A stretch of 64,000 nucleotides of DNA from JAZOTM01 sp045657625 (GCA_045657625.1 JAZOTM010000029.1:1-64000), one strand, 5' to 3'; shown: positions 52,762 to 62,458, counted from the first letter of the stretch. Numbers and translations are program-made. Notes: generated by a model not told the origin, from the letters alone.

Positions 52762-53693
52762 TGGATTTATTAATTCAAAATTTAGGATTGTTGATTAATG
52801 CGACTTTAATCGCTACCCCTCCACTTCTTTTTGCAGCGTTGGGTTCTTGCTTTTCAGAACGTAGTGGAGTTGTAAATATCGGTATCGAAGGTATGATGAC
52901 CATGGGTGCCGTTACAGGTGCTATTACAGCATTGAATACCGGAAATGGTTTGTTGGCATTTTTGGTAGGTGGACTTGCAGGTGCTATTTTTGGCTTGATT
53001 CATGCGATTGTGTGTATTACTTTCCATGCAGATCAAACTATTGCCGGTACAGCAATTAACTTTATTGGACCTGGTCTTGCTGTGTTTATTTGTAAAATTT
53101 TATATAACTCATCAGATACACCGGCTCTTGATTCTGCATCAAAATTACCAAAGATGTTTAACAACGTGTTTAAGGCAGGTAGTTTTGGAAGCAACGTATT
53201 AAACGTATATTCTATGGCTTATTTGGTATTTTTATTTGCAGCTGTTTGTTGGTTTGTATTTTATAAGACAAAATTTGGTGCACATTTACGCGCTTGTGGA
53301 GAACATCCGGAAGCTTGTGAATCTTTAGGTATCAATGTTTATTTGGTTCGTTATATTTGTGTTATTTTGTCCGGATTTTTAGCAGGACTTGGTGGAGCAT
53401 TCGTGACACTTGCAACCGTATCGCAGTTCCGCCCAACCGTAATTGTAGGACAAGGATTTATTGCAATTGCAGCAGTTATCTTTGGTAAGTTCTCTCCGGA
53501 AGGAGCTTTAAAAGGATGCTTGATCTTCGGTGTTTGTAACGGTATCAAAGCCCTTGCCAGCCAGGGAAATGTAGTATCACCAAACTTGATTTCTATGATT
53601 CCTTATGTAGTAACTATCATTGCATTGTTGTTATTTGTAGGCCGTGCAAATGCTCCGGCAGCAAACGGAAAACCATATATTAAATCTCGCTAA
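52761..53693 (+). CDS. Nucleoside ABC permease 2 (NupQ/YufQ type)
   Basis: 310 residues. SGVVNIGIEGMMTMGAVTGA near 35 and SGFLAGLGGAFVTLA near 205 are typical of the second subunit of BMP-dependent nucleoside importers. AAGGAGG precedes. Cytidine deaminase follows after 16 bases, so import and first catabolic step are co-expressed. Confidence 0.9.
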   Translation: MDLLIQNLGLLINATLIATPPLLFAALGSCFSERSGVVNIGIEGMMTMGAVTGAITALNTGNGLLAFLVGGLAGAIFGLIHAIVCITFHADQTIAGTAINFIGPGLAVFICKILYNSSDTPALDSASKLPKMFNNVFKAGSFGSNVLNVYSMAYLVFLFAAVCWFVFYKTKFGAHLRACGEHPEACESLGINVYLVRYICVILSGFLAGLGGAFVTLATVSQFRPTVIVGQGFIAIAAVIFGKFSPEGALKGCLIFGVCNGIKALASQGNVVSPNLISMIPYVVTIIALLLFVGRANAPAANGKPYIKSR

Positions 53694-53709
53694 GAAAATG
53701 GAGGGGAGT

Positions 53710-54141
53710 ATGGAAAACCAAAAATTAGTAGAATTTGCGTTAGAAGCCAGAAAAATGGCCTATGCACCCTATTCTCATCATGCAGTAGGAGCAGCGCTTT
53801 TAGCAAAAAATGGGAAGGTATATACCGGCTGTAACATTGAAAATGCCGGTTATACCCCAAGTAATTGCGCAGAAAGAACTGCAGTATTTAGGGCAGTAAG
53901 TGAAGGTGTTCGTGACTTCGAAGCAATTGCTGTTGTGGGCGGACCTGATAATCAGGAAGAATTGCCAATTTGTGCACCCTGCGGTGTATGTCGACAGGTT
54001 TTGATGGAGTTTTGTGATCCGAAAACCTTTCAAGTAGTTTTGGGAACCCATAACCCGGAAGAAACACAGGTTATGACATTGGAGGAATTGTTGCCATTGG
54101 GATTCGGTCCCAGCAATATGAGTTTTTTGGAAGAATACTAG
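53710..54141 (+). CDS. cdd: Cytidine deaminase
   Basis: 143 residues from ATG 53710 after GGAGGGG; ORF extension upstream overlaps the permease and is not used. Zinc-binding and catalytic motifs: CNIENAGYTPSNCAERTA (catalytic Glu in CAERTA near 57) and PCGVCRQ near 87. The homotetrameric enzyme deaminates (deoxy)cytidine to (deoxy)uridine, the substrate of Udp. Confidence 0.94.
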   Translation: MENQKLVEFALEARKMAYAPYSHHAVGAALLAKNGKVYTGCNIENAGYTPSNCAERTAVFRAVSEGVRDFEAIAVVGGPDNQEELPICAPCGVCRQVLMEFCDPKTFQVVLGTHNPEETQVMTLEELLPLGFGPSNMSFLEEY

Positions 54142-54152
54142 GAGTTGAAAAT

Positions 54153-54809
54153 ATGGATACAAAGAAAATATTAAGCATGTGTGATCATACATTATTATTA
54201 CAGACCAGTACTTGGGAAGAGATTCAGGCGATTTGTGATGATGGTATGAAATATGAGACAGCCTCTGTATGTATTCCACCTTGTTTTGTAAAACAGGCAA
54301 AGGAATACGTCGGAGATGCATTGAAAATTTGTACAGTGATCGGATTCCCAAATGGAAACCATACCACTGCTACAAAAGTGTTTGAAACAAAAGATGCGGT
54401 AGCAAACGGTGCAGATGAAATTGATATGGTAATCAATATCGGCATGTTAAAAGCCAAGGATTATGATTACGTTTTAAATGAAATCAAAGAAATCAAGGCT
54501 GCATGTGAAGGAAGACTATTAAAAGTCATTATTGAAACTTGTTTGCTTACAGATGATGAAAAAATCAAAATGTGTGAACTTGTAACAGAAGCCAAGGCAG
54601 AGTTTATCAAAACTTCTACCGGTTTTTCTACAGGTGGAGCAACATTTGAGGATATTGCGTTATTTGCAAAGCATGTTGGACCGGAAGTACAAATGAAAGC
54701 ATCCGGCGGTATTAGCAGTTTGGAAGACGCGGAACGTTTTATGGAACTTGGAGCTACAAGACTTGGAACAAGTCGCATTGTAAAAATTGTAAAAGCCCAG
54801 GAAAAATAA
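54153..54809 (+). CDS. deoC: Deoxyribose-phosphate aldolase
   Basis: 218 residues. Schiff-base Lys153 in FIKTSTGFS, second active-site Lys near 124 (LLKVIIET) and MKASGGI near 182. It splits 2-deoxyribose 5-phosphate into glyceraldehyde 3-phosphate and acetaldehyde. GGAGTTGAA precedes the ATG. deoB follows after 20 bases. Confidence 0.95.
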   Translation: MDTKKILSMCDHTLLLQTSTWEEIQAICDDGMKYETASVCIPPCFVKQAKEYVGDALKICTVIGFPNGNHTTATKVFETKDAVANGADEIDMVINIGMLKAKDYDYVLNEIKEIKAACEGRLLKVIIETCLLTDDEKIKMCELVTEAKAEFIKTSTGFSTGGATFEDIALFAKHVGPEVQMKASGGISSLEDAERFMELGATRLGTSRIVKIVKAQEK

Positions 54810-54829
54810 AAAGAAACGGAGGCATAAAT

Positions 54830-56026
54830 ATGGATTACAAGAAATACAAAAGAGTTTTTACTATCGTAATTGATTCCATGGGAATCGGTGCTATGCCGGA
54901 TTCTGAAAAATTCGGCGATGTAGGAGTAGATACCTTAGGTCATATTTCAGAAACTGTGGACACCTTTCAGATTCCTAATTTACAGAAGTTGGGATTGGCT
55001 AATTTAAAGGCTTTGAAACAGGTGCCGGCAGTAGAAAATCCCAGTGGATATTTTATGCCAATGAAGGAAACCAGTAATGGAAAAGATACCATGACCGGTC
55101 ATTGGGAAATGATGGGAATTCATACAAAGAAACCATTTATTACCTTTACAGAAACGGGATTTCCGCCGGAATTGATTCAGGAATTGGAAAAAAGAACGGG
55201 TAGAACCATTATTGGAAATAAATCTGCAAGCGGTACAGAGATTCTGGAGGAATTGGCAGAACAGGAAGTAAACGAAGGAAAGTTGATTGTTTACACATCT
55301 GCGGATTCCGTGCTTCAAATTTGTGGAAACGAAGAGACAATGGGTGTAGAAACCTTGTATCGCTATTGTGAAATTGCCAGAGAGTTGACCATGAAGGATG
55401 AATGGCGCGTGGGACGTGTGATTGCAAGACCTTATGTGGGAAAAAAGAAGGGCGAGTTCAAAAGAACAAGTAACCGTCATGACTATGCGTTAAAGCCTAC
55501 GGGAGCAACTGCATTAAATGCATTGAAAGATGCGGGATATGATGTAATTTCCGTTGGCAAGATTAATGATATTTTTGTGGGAGAAGGGATTACCGAATCC
55601 AACCATAGCGATTCCAGTGTACATGGAATGGAACAGACCATTGATATTGCAAAACGTGATTTTACAGGATTTTGTTTTGTCAATCTGGTGGATTTTGATG
55701 CCCTTTGGGGACATCGCCGGAATCCGGTAGGTTATGCAGAGGAAATTGAACGCTTTGACGTGAAGTTGGGAGAATTGCTTCCATTGTTGAAGGAAGATGA
55801 TTTATTGATTATTACCGCAGATCATGGAAATGACCCGACTTATACCGGAACAGATCATACAAGAGAAAAAGTTCCATTTTTAGCATATTCTCCTTCTTTT
55901 GAAGGAAGTGGGGCTTTACAAGAAACAGATACTTTTGCAATTATTGGTGCAACCATTGCTGACAATTTCGGAGTAGAAATGCCGGCAGACACCATTGGAT
56001 ATTCGATTTTAAGTGATTTGAAATAA
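54830..56026 (+). CDS. deoB: Phosphopentomutase
   Basis: 398 residues of the alkaline-phosphatase superfamily: VIDSMGIGAMPDSEKFGD near 13-30, TMTGHWEMMG (Thr phosphorylation site near 87), ITADHGNDPT and TDHTREKVP for metal binding near 325-343. It interconverts (deoxy)ribose 1- and 5-phosphate, linking Udp and other phosphorylases to DeoC. AACGGAGG precedes the ATG. The stop overlaps add (TAATG). Confidence 0.95.
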   Translation: MDYKKYKRVFTIVIDSMGIGAMPDSEKFGDVGVDTLGHISETVDTFQIPNLQKLGLANLKALKQVPAVENPSGYFMPMKETSNGKDTMTGHWEMMGIHTKKPFITFTETGFPPELIQELEKRTGRTIIGNKSASGTEILEELAEQEVNEGKLIVYTSADSVLQICGNEETMGVETLYRYCEIARELTMKDEWRVGRVIARPYVGKKKGEFKRTSNRHDYALKPTGATALNALKDAGYDVISVGKINDIFVGEGITESNHSDSSVHGMEQTIDIAKRDFTGFCFVNLVDFDALWGHRRNPVGYAEEIERFDVKLGELLPLLKEDDLLIITADHGNDPTYTGTDHTREKVPFLAYSPSFEGSGALQETDTFAIIGATIADNFGVEMPADTIGYSILSDLK

Positions 56027-57015
56027 TGAGAGAAAAAATAGCACAGTTACCCAAAATTGAATTACATTGTCATTTGGATGGTTCTCTGGATTTGAGAACC
56101 ACCCAAAGACTATTGGAAGAGCGAGGCGAAATTTATTCTTTAGAAGAGTTACAGGATAAAATGCAGGTTCCGGAGAATTGCCAAAATTTGGCGGAGTACC
56201 TGGAGCGATTTGCATTGCCGAATCATTGCTTACAAGATCAAGCAGGATTGCGGGAGTCTGCGTATGCTTTGGCAAAAAATGCAGCAGCCGAGAATGTAAC
56301 ATATTTGGAAGTTCGTTTTGCTCCGGCCTTTTCTATGGCACAGGGTATGCAGATGCGTGATATTGTAGAATCCGTTCAGCAGGGGCTGTTGTCTGCGAAG
56401 GAGGAGACCGGGATAGAAACCGGAATTATTCTTTGCATGATGAGAGGAATGGAGGATTCCGTAAATTATCAGGTATTGGATACGGCCAGAGAAATGCTGG
56501 GAAATGGCGTGGTAGCCTGTGATATCGCGGGAGATGAGGCTTCTTATCCATTGGCTTTGCAGAGAGAATTATTTCAATATGCAAAGAAAAAAGGGTTGCC
56601 TTTTACGATACATGCAGGCGAAACAGGAAATGCAGAAAACGTAAAAGAAGCCATTGCGTTGGGTACCAGACGTCTTGGACACGGTGTTGCAATGGTAAAG
56701 AGTCCGGAATTGATGATGTTGTGTGCAGAGAAAAAAATCGGTGTAGAGCTTTGCCCCACCAGTAATGTGCAGACAAAGGCATATGAAGGGTATAGGGACT
56801 GCCCGGTTCAAAGGTTTATGAGTTATGGAATACCAATATCTGTGAATACAGATAATCGAACGGTGAGTCATGCAACTTGTACGGATGAAATGTTACGCAT
56901 GATGGAGTACTTTTCGTTCACACAGGAAGATCTGCATAAAATTTATGTGGATTCTATAGAAATGAGTTTTGCAACAGAGGAAATGAAACATAGACTTTTG
57001 GAAAAGTGGAGATAA
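56026..57015 (+). CDS. add: Adenosine deaminase
   Basis: 329 residues. N-terminal zinc ligands HCHLDGS near 14-20, IHAGE with His/Glu catalysis near 198-202, and VNTDNRTVSH near 278-287 complete the metal site. It deaminates (deoxy)adenosine to (deoxy)inosine. The start overlaps the deoB stop by one base, so translation is coupled; no strong separate ribosome site is seen. A purine nucleoside phosphorylase is not in the operon. Confidence 0.93.
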   Translation: MREKIAQLPKIELHCHLDGSLDLRTTQRLLEERGEIYSLEELQDKMQVPENCQNLAEYLERFALPNHCLQDQAGLRESAYALAKNAAAENVTYLEVRFAPAFSMAQGMQMRDIVESVQQGLLSAKEETGIETGIILCMMRGMEDSVNYQVLDTAREMLGNGVVACDIAGDEASYPLALQRELFQYAKKKGLPFTIHAGETGNAENVKEAIALGTRRLGHGVAMVKSPELMMLCAEKKIGVELCPTSNVQTKAYEGYRDCPVQRFMSYGIPISVNTDNRTVSHATCTDEMLRMMEYFSFTQEDLHKIYVDSIEMSFATEEMKHRLLEKWR

Positions 57016-57016
57016 T

Positions 57017-57748
57017 ATGGCGGCGGAAGATAATATCAATCGAATTATGGAAGTGCAGAAGAACTTACCGAAGGAGCAGTCTGAGTATTTGAATCAGTTT
57101 TTGAGCAATGCTCCACGGTGGGTATTGGAGTCCACTCAAGTGGTGACCAAGAAGAAAAATACGGTTTTTGTAGAAGAAAATACACCGGCAGATCAAGTGT
57201 ACATTCTGGTGGATGGTACGGTACGTGCCATTGATTATCGTATCAGAGGTGTGGCATATGATTATATGTGGTTTCATGCCATCAAGGTATTTGGTTCTAT
57301 GGAAATCTTTTTCCGCATGCCATCTTATATGACCACGTTGATGACGGTTACCAATTGTACCATGTTGGTAATGTCCAGAACCCATTTCGACCGCTGGATT
57401 TGGGATGATAAAAATGCCTTGCGCATGGAAGTCGCAAAAATGGGAGATTATCTTTTGGAAGAAAGCAGAAATGATCGTGTCATTTTGTTCTTGCAAGGTA
57501 TGGACCGAATATTGTATCTTTTAACTAAGAACTACGAGCAGGAGAATCCAAAAAGTACTTTTGTGATTGATGTGAGCCGTCAGGAATTAGCAGAAAGAAG
57601 CGGGTTTTCGATTAAAACAGTAAATCGTTCCGTAAAAAAATTAGAAGAGGATGGATTTATTGGTAGAAATGGAAGACGCATTGTCATTACAAGAGAACAA
57701 TATCAAAAAATGAAGAAGTATTTGGAACCTATCGTAGATCAGGGATAG
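57017..57748 (+). CDS. Crp/Fnr-family regulator of the nucleoside operon
   Basis: 243 residues. Cyclic-nucleotide-binding-like domain (about 30-150) without the full cAMP-binding motif and without the FNR Cys cluster. The C-terminal winged helix has VSRQELAERSGFSIKTVNRS near 190-209. In CRP terms the recognition residues Arg180 and Glu181 are Ile and Lys here, with Arg185 kept, so the DNA target should differ from TGTGA. The gene starts one base after add, and is a natural candidate to bind the GAC-N4-GTC boxes at 45323-45609. Confidence 0.85.
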   Translation: MAAEDNINRIMEVQKNLPKEQSEYLNQFLSNAPRWVLESTQVVTKKKNTVFVEENTPADQVYILVDGTVRAIDYRIRGVAYDYMWFHAIKVFGSMEIFFRMPSYMTTLMTVTNCTMLVMSRTHFDRWIWDDKNALRMEVAKMGDYLLEESRNDRVILFLQGMDRILYLLTKNYEQENPKSTFVIDVSRQELAERSGFSIKTVNRSVKKLEEDGFIGRNGRRIVITREQYQKMKKYLEPIVDQG

Positions 57749-57758
57749 GAGGAGAAGT

Positions 57759-58214
57759 ATGGATACGTTATTGATTATATGGATTGCGATTTTAATTGCT
57801 ACGTTAGTGACGGAAGCGGTATCGGCGGGAATGACCAGTATTTGGTTTAGCTGTGGCGCAGCAGTGGCGATTGTAGTGTCCTTGTTGAATGGACCGATTT
57901 GGTTGCAGGTAATTGTATTTTTTGCAGTTTCCATGATTTGTTTGTTATTGTTTCGTCCTTTAGCAAATCGTTATATTATGCCGAAAAAAACGGCGACTAA
58001 TTATGAAGAGGCCATAGGAAAAAAAGTAAAAGTGGTGGAACGAGTAGATAATATTGGCGAAACAGGAAAAGTTCTTTATAATGGAATTGAATGGACTGCC
58101 CGTATGATAAACGATGAAGTCTTTTTGGATAAAGATGAATGTGGTTATGTTATGCGAGTGGAGGGCGTAAAATTAATATTAAGCCCTACTGCCAATGGAA
58201 ATGAAACGGTGTAG
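57759..58214 (+). CDS. NfeD-like membrane protein
   Basis: 151 residues. Three hydrophobic segments (about 3-25, 28-45, 48-70) and a C-terminal OB-fold of NfeD type (GKKVKVVERVDNIGETGKVLYNG near 87-110). NfeD proteins usually pair with SPFH/stomatin-like partners at membrane microdomains, but no such gene follows. AGGAGAAG precedes the ATG. The stop codon lies inside the terminator stem. Confidence 0.82.
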   Translation: MDTLLIIWIAILIATLVTEAVSAGMTSIWFSCGAAVAIVVSLLNGPIWLQVIVFFAVSMICLLLFRPLANRYIMPKKTATNYEEAIGKKVKVVERVDNIGETGKVLYNGIEWTARMINDEVFLDKDECGYVMRVEGVKLILSPTANGNETV

Positions 58215-58237
58215 GTAGTCTCCTATACCGTTTTTTT
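58206..58237 (+). terminator. Terminator of the nucleoside operon
   Basis: ACGGTGTAGG (which includes the nfeD stop) pairs with CCTATACCGT, followed by seven T. Confidence 0.88.
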
Positions 58238-58247
58238 ATATGATATA

Positions 58248-58492
58248 GGGTCATAAATCAATGTGCGAGCATGCTTGCATGCAGAGCACAATGATTTCAT
58301 GACTCTAACAAATATTCGGAAAAAGCAATTTCCGAAGGAAATTAGCGGTTTCCGAATATTTGTAGAATTGCGAGAACGGCGAAGCTATGGAGCAATTCGT
58401 ATATCATATAAAAAATGCGTAAATCAAATTGCTCGCAGGCGAATAGGAAGGCTTGCGCCTTTTATTCGATGTAGAATTGCGAGAATGGCGAA
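58248..58492. repeat. Hairpin-rich intergenic element
   Basis: The spacer 58238-58524 holds no credible gene but four stacked inverted repeats: 58248-58304 (AGGGTCAT to ATGACTCT with nested GTGC/GCAC), 58309-58362 (CAAATATTCGGAAA with a perfect 14-base partner and an inner AATTTCC/GGAAATT), 58365-58398 (GAATTGC/GCAATTC) and 58440-58468 (CGAAT and AAGGC with partners). A 23-mer beginning TGTAGAATTGCGAGAA occurs at 58361 and 58470 with one mismatch. It could be a structured RNA, a decayed repeat element or protein-binding array. Confidence 0.6.
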
Positions 58493-58524
58493 ATTTCTAC
58501 TCAAAAACATGCTTGGAGGGATTT

Positions 58525-59484
58525 ATGAAAATTTATATTTTAGTTGCAAAAGGTGCACGCAGCGGCGGCCCGGAACTGGTACATCAGTTTTGTTACACCG
58601 TAAATCAATTAGGTTTGGGTGTAAAGGCGGAAGTTTGTTATGTGGATGTGGAAGAAACAGTAGAGGAAAAAAGTTTTCCGGTAGATGTGCCGGCGGAAGC
58701 TTGCTATGAAAAATATGAAACGACGCATGTGACCAGTTTGGCAGAAATGGATCAACCGGAGAATGTGGTAATTTTTCCGGAAGGATTTACGCCGTCCATT
58801 CCGGTAATTAAGAAGGCAAAAAAAGTGTTATGGTGGATGAGTGTAGATAATTATTTGGAAAGTACACAGGAAATCAATTTGCCGGTGATTCGAAAAGAAA
58901 TTGATTTACACTTATACCAGTCTGTTTACGCAAAAAAATATGTGGAAGAAAAAATTCCCGGGGCGAAATTGTTGCCATTATCAGACTACATCAATCAGGC
59001 CCATGGACAGTTTTTGTATCCTGCGGAATTAAGAAAAAATCAGGTATTATATAATCCGAAAAAGGGATATCAAATCATTGAAAAACTACAGAAGGAATTG
59101 GACTGGATTACCTGGGTGCCGATTATCAACAAGACTTTAGAAGAAATTATTATCTTGCAGCAAGCCTCTAAGGTATATGTGGATTTTGGAAATCATCCGG
59201 GAAAAGACAGGATTCCAAGGGAGGCTGCGGCTAATGGTTGTTGTATATTAACAAACAGAGAAGGCAGTGCGGCTTTTTATGAGGATGTGCCGATTCCGGA
59301 TACGTACAAATTCGAGAATCCGCTTCAAGAAATTCCTAAGATCGAAGAAAAAATAAAGGATATCTTTGAAAATTTCCAGACGTGTCAGGAGGAGTTTGCC
59401 TCTTATCGTCAGTGGATTCAGGGAGAACCGGAACGATTCCGAAAAGAGACATTAGCATTTATAGAGGAAGTTAAAAAATTATGA
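58525..59484 (+). CDS. Glycosyltransferase-like protein
   Basis: 319 residues from ATG 58525, set by TTGGAGGG; the frame is open further upstream through the hairpin spacer, which is not used. A C-terminal segment (KDRIPREAAANGCCILTNREGSAAF near 229-253) resembles the nucleotide-sugar binding half of GT-B glycosyltransferases, and the N-terminus (YILVAKGARSGGPELVHQF) the acceptor half. The family is not firm. Overlaps the dehydrogenase gene by ATGA and may modify a surface polymer. Confidence 0.55.
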   Translation: MKIYILVAKGARSGGPELVHQFCYTVNQLGLGVKAEVCYVDVEETVEEKSFPVDVPAEACYEKYETTHVTSLAEMDQPENVVIFPEGFTPSIPVIKKAKKVLWWMSVDNYLESTQEINLPVIRKEIDLHLYQSVYAKKYVEEKIPGAKLLPLSDYINQAHGQFLYPAELRKNQVLYNPKKGYQIIEKLQKELDWITWVPIINKTLEEIIILQQASKVYVDFGNHPGKDRIPREAAANGCCILTNREGSAAFYEDVPIPDTYKFENPLQEIPKIEEKIKDIFENFQTCQEEFASYRQWIQGEPERFRKETLAFIEEVKKL

Positions 59485-60416
59485 AAATTGTATTTTTAGA
59501 TGCCGCTACGATTGGAAATGACTTGGATTTAAGCGGTTTTGATCAGTTGGGAGAAGTGGTGAAATATGGATATTCCACTTCCGAAGAGGTACCGGAAAGG
59601 GTGAAAGATGCAGATGTTTTGGTCTTGAATAAGGTACAAGTCTGTGAGGAAACCATTGGTACAGCAGAAAACTTGAAGCTGGTTTGTGTGACAGCCACCG
59701 GTACAAACAATTTAGATAAAGCGTATTTGGAAAAAAGGGGAATTGCCTGGCGCAATGTGGCTGGGTATTCTACAGAATCTGTGGCACAGCATACCTTTGC
59801 AATGCTATTTTATCTTTATGAAAAATTGGCTTATTATGATGCATATGTGAAAAAGGAACACTATGTCAATGATAAAATGTTTACGCATTTTGATCATGTA
59901 TTTCATGAATTATATGGTAAAAAATGGGGAATCGTAGGCTTGGGAGCCATTGGACAAAGAGTGGCAGAACTTGCAACTGCCTTTGGATGTCAGGTACAGT
60001 ATTATTCCACTTCCGGGAAAAATCACAATGAAAGCTATCAGGAAGTGGATTTTGAAACCCTTTTGACAACCAGTGATATTTTGTCCGTGCATGCACCTTT
60101 GGACCAAAACACGGAAGGGTTAATGTCAGAGGACGCATTTCGGAAAATGAAAAAAGAGGCCATCTTTTTGAATGTGGGAAGAGGACCGATTGTGGATGAA
60201 CAGGCACTATCCAAGGCTCTGCGGGAAGATTGGATTACTGCGGCAGGGTTGGACGTGCTTTCTCAGGAACCGATGCGAGAAGATAACCCGTTAAAAGAGT
60301 GGAAGGATAGTGAAAAATTATTGATTACACCTCACATTGCTTGGGCAAGCATTGAGGCAAGAACCAGACTGATGAAAATCATAGAAAACCAGATTCGAGA
60401 ATTCTTTGAATTTTAA
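59481..60416 (+). CDS. D-isomer-specific 2-hydroxyacid dehydrogenase
   Basis: 311 residues. Rossmann motif GIVGLGAIGQRVAELATAFG near 153-172, NVGRGPIVDE with the catalytic Arg near 230, Glu in the LDVLSQEP segment and His in TPHIAWAS near 284. Similar to glycerate/hydroxypyruvate reductases; the exact substrate is not visible. ATGA overlap with the glycosyltransferase-like gene suggests a shared transcript. Confidence 0.88.
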   Translation: MKIVFLDAATIGNDLDLSGFDQLGEVVKYGYSTSEEVPERVKDADVLVLNKVQVCEETIGTAENLKLVCVTATGTNNLDKAYLEKRGIAWRNVAGYSTESVAQHTFAMLFYLYEKLAYYDAYVKKEHYVNDKMFTHFDHVFHELYGKKWGIVGLGAIGQRVAELATAFGCQVQYYSTSGKNHNESYQEVDFETLLTTSDILSVHAPLDQNTEGLMSEDAFRKMKKEAIFLNVGRGPIVDEQALSKALREDWITAAGLDVLSQEPMREDNPLKEWKDSEKLLITPHIAWASIEARTRLMKIIENQIREFFEF

Positions 60417-60433
60417 CAGTTTTGTTCTATACT

Positions 60434-62413
60434 ATGAGAGATTATGAAAAGAAAAGAGTTTTAAGAATGTTTGAGATTAATAAAAAAGTTCTGATATCCT
60501 CTTTACTTGCACTTCTCTTTATGATTGCAGTGTGTATTTATGGGGATGGACAGGCCTGGTGGGTTGTAATTACAGCAGGTCTTTATTTTTTGATTAAATC
60601 CACAAATCCGAAATTACCGGAAAAATTAAACTTTTTGTGGTTTGCCATATTGCTTGTGGCATCGTCTGTTTTTACAGAAAAATTAATTCAGTTTTTGATA
60701 CTGGATGCGGAATATAGGGCGAAAACCTCCGACGCAAAGCATTATTTAAATATTTTGATTTGCGCCGGCATATTTTTGGCGTTAAATGCAATTATTGGGC
60801 GGTTTACCATTGCCATGGTGACGGGATTCTCCATTATGATGGCCTTTGCTTATACCGATTATTTTGTTTATTTGTTCCGTGGAAATGAGATTATTTTCAG
60901 TGATTGGAAATCTGTGGGAACAGGTTTAAGTGTTGCATCGGAATATACATTTACATTAAATAATCGAGCTACATTGGTGTTACTGATTGTGGTGGTTTAT
61001 ATTGCCTTTATTCGAAAGTTTCCATTGAAAATGAAACCTATGTGGTTGTATCGTCTATTATGTGTGTCTGCTACGGTATTTGTAGTGGTGCAAGTAGCCA
61101 CAAAGAGCGATGGTACCAATGTAGAGTCATGGCAACAAAAAGGAAGTTATCGAAACGGATTCCTATTAAATTTCGTATTAAGTATTCGAGATTCGATAGT
61201 AGAAAAACCGGAAGATTATTCCTTAGAGTTAATAGAAGAATTAGAAAGTGAATATGAGACGGATGTTACGGAGGATGCAGCCAGTGTTTCGGAAGATGCA
61301 CCAACGGTTATTGTGATTATGGACGAATCCTTTGCAGATTTATCTGTAATCGGAGATTTGGAAACCAGTGAAGAAGTGATGCCTTTCATTTCTTCTATGG
61401 ACGAAAATGTAATTAAGGGTTATGCATTGTCCTCTGTTTTCGGAGCCAAAACGCCAAACTCAGAATGGGAGTTTTTAACAGGGAATTCCATGGCATGGTT
61501 GCCTACCGGTTCGGTGGTTTACCAGCAGTATATCGATGAAGAGCCCTATTCTTTAGTGGACGTCATGACAGCATATGGCTACGAGTGTGTATCCTTCCAT
61601 CCTTATTATGAAACGGGTTGGAGTAGAAATACGGTATATCCGTTACTTGGCTTTACGGAAAGTTATTTCTTAGACGATTTCCCGCAAGACGATATGGTGC
61701 GAGATTATGTATCCGATCAGGAAATGTTTGATTTGATGATTGAACGGTTTGAGGAAAAAGAAGAAGGAGAAAGTCTTTTCTTGTTTGGCGTTACGATGCA
61801 GAACCATGGTGGATATACAGAAAGCTATGACAATTTTACTGCTACAGTGACTATGACAAATGGCTATTACTCTGATGTGAATCAATATTTGACGGTGATT
61901 CATGAAACAGATCAAGCGGTAGAAAATTTGATTACCTATTTTGAAAATGTGGATGAACCGGTAATTATTGTCTTTTATGGAGATCATCAACCAAGCTTAC
62001 AAAGCGCCTTTTATCAGCAATTAAATGGTGTGGGATTGTCCGGATTGACAACAGAACAGTTGGAGGATTTGTTTAAGGTTCCATTCTTTATTTGGACCAA
62101 TTACGAAAGTGAAACAGAAGAAATAGAATGTACCAGCTTTAATTACTTAGCATCTATGATGTTAGAAAGAGCAGGTTTGCCGTTGCCGGCCTATAGTCAA
62201 TTTTTGCTGGATATGCAAGAAGTGATTCCGGCTATGAACTCCAGAGCTTATTATTCTTTGTCTGAAAATGCGTTTATCCATTATACGGACGCGGAAGGCG
62301 AAGAGGCAGAATGGTTGGCTTGGTATCAAAGCTTACAATATAATGCCATGTTTGATACGGATAATTTAAGTGATGTATTCTTTGGTCAGTACTTAAGAGA
62401 GGACGAAGAATAG
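60434..62413 (+). CDS. LtaS-like sulfatase-fold membrane protein
   Basis: About 659 residues from ATG 60434; ATG 60467 and TTG 60422 are alternatives and none has a strong ribosome site. Five hydrophobic segments (to about 220) precede an extracellular sulfatase-type domain: IVIMDESFADL with metal ligands near 293, catalytic-Thr-like region AKTPNSEWEFLTG near 338, and FYGDHQPS near 515. This is the layout of lipoteichoic acid synthases and phosphoglycerol transferases. Probably makes or decorates a surface polymer. Confidence 0.8.
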   Translation: MRDYEKKRVLRMFEINKKVLISSLLALLFMIAVCIYGDGQAWWVVITAGLYFLIKSTNPKLPEKLNFLWFAILLVASSVFTEKLIQFLILDAEYRAKTSDAKHYLNILICAGIFLALNAIIGRFTIAMVTGFSIMMAFAYTDYFVYLFRGNEIIFSDWKSVGTGLSVASEYTFTLNNRATLVLLIVVVYIAFIRKFPLKMKPMWLYRLLCVSATVFVVVQVATKSDGTNVESWQQKGSYRNGFLLNFVLSIRDSIVEKPEDYSLELIEELESEYETDVTEDAASVSEDAPTVIVIMDESFADLSVIGDLETSEEVMPFISSMDENVIKGYALSSVFGAKTPNSEWEFLTGNSMAWLPTGSVVYQQYIDEEPYSLVDVMTAYGYECVSFHPYYETGWSRNTVYPLLGFTESYFLDDFPQDDMVRDYVSDQEMFDLMIERFEEKEEGESLFLFGVTMQNHGGYTESYDNFTATVTMTNGYYSDVNQYLTVIHETDQAVENLITYFENVDEPVIIVFYGDHQPSLQSAFYQQLNGVGLSGLTTEQLEDLFKVPFFIWTNYESETEEIECTSFNYLASMMLERAGLPLPAYSQFLLDMQEVIPAMNSRAYYSLSENAFIHYTDAEGEEAEWLAWYQSLQYNAMFDTDNLSDVFFGQYLREDEE

Positions 62414-62423
62414 AGTCACATAG

Positions 62424-62458
62424 AAAGAGGACAACCATTTGGCTGTCCTCTTTCATTT
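62424..62458. terminator. Bidirectional terminator
   Basis: AAAGAGGACA-a-CC and GG-c-TGTCCTCTTT around an ATTT loop, followed by CATTT; lies between convergent genes. Confidence 0.85.

Noticed and set aside
58263..58709. Plus-strand ORF of 148 codons across the hairpin spacer
   Set aside because: It runs through the inverted repeats and then overlaps the glycosyltransferase-like gene in another frame, has no ribosome-binding site and a composition typical of out-of-frame translation.
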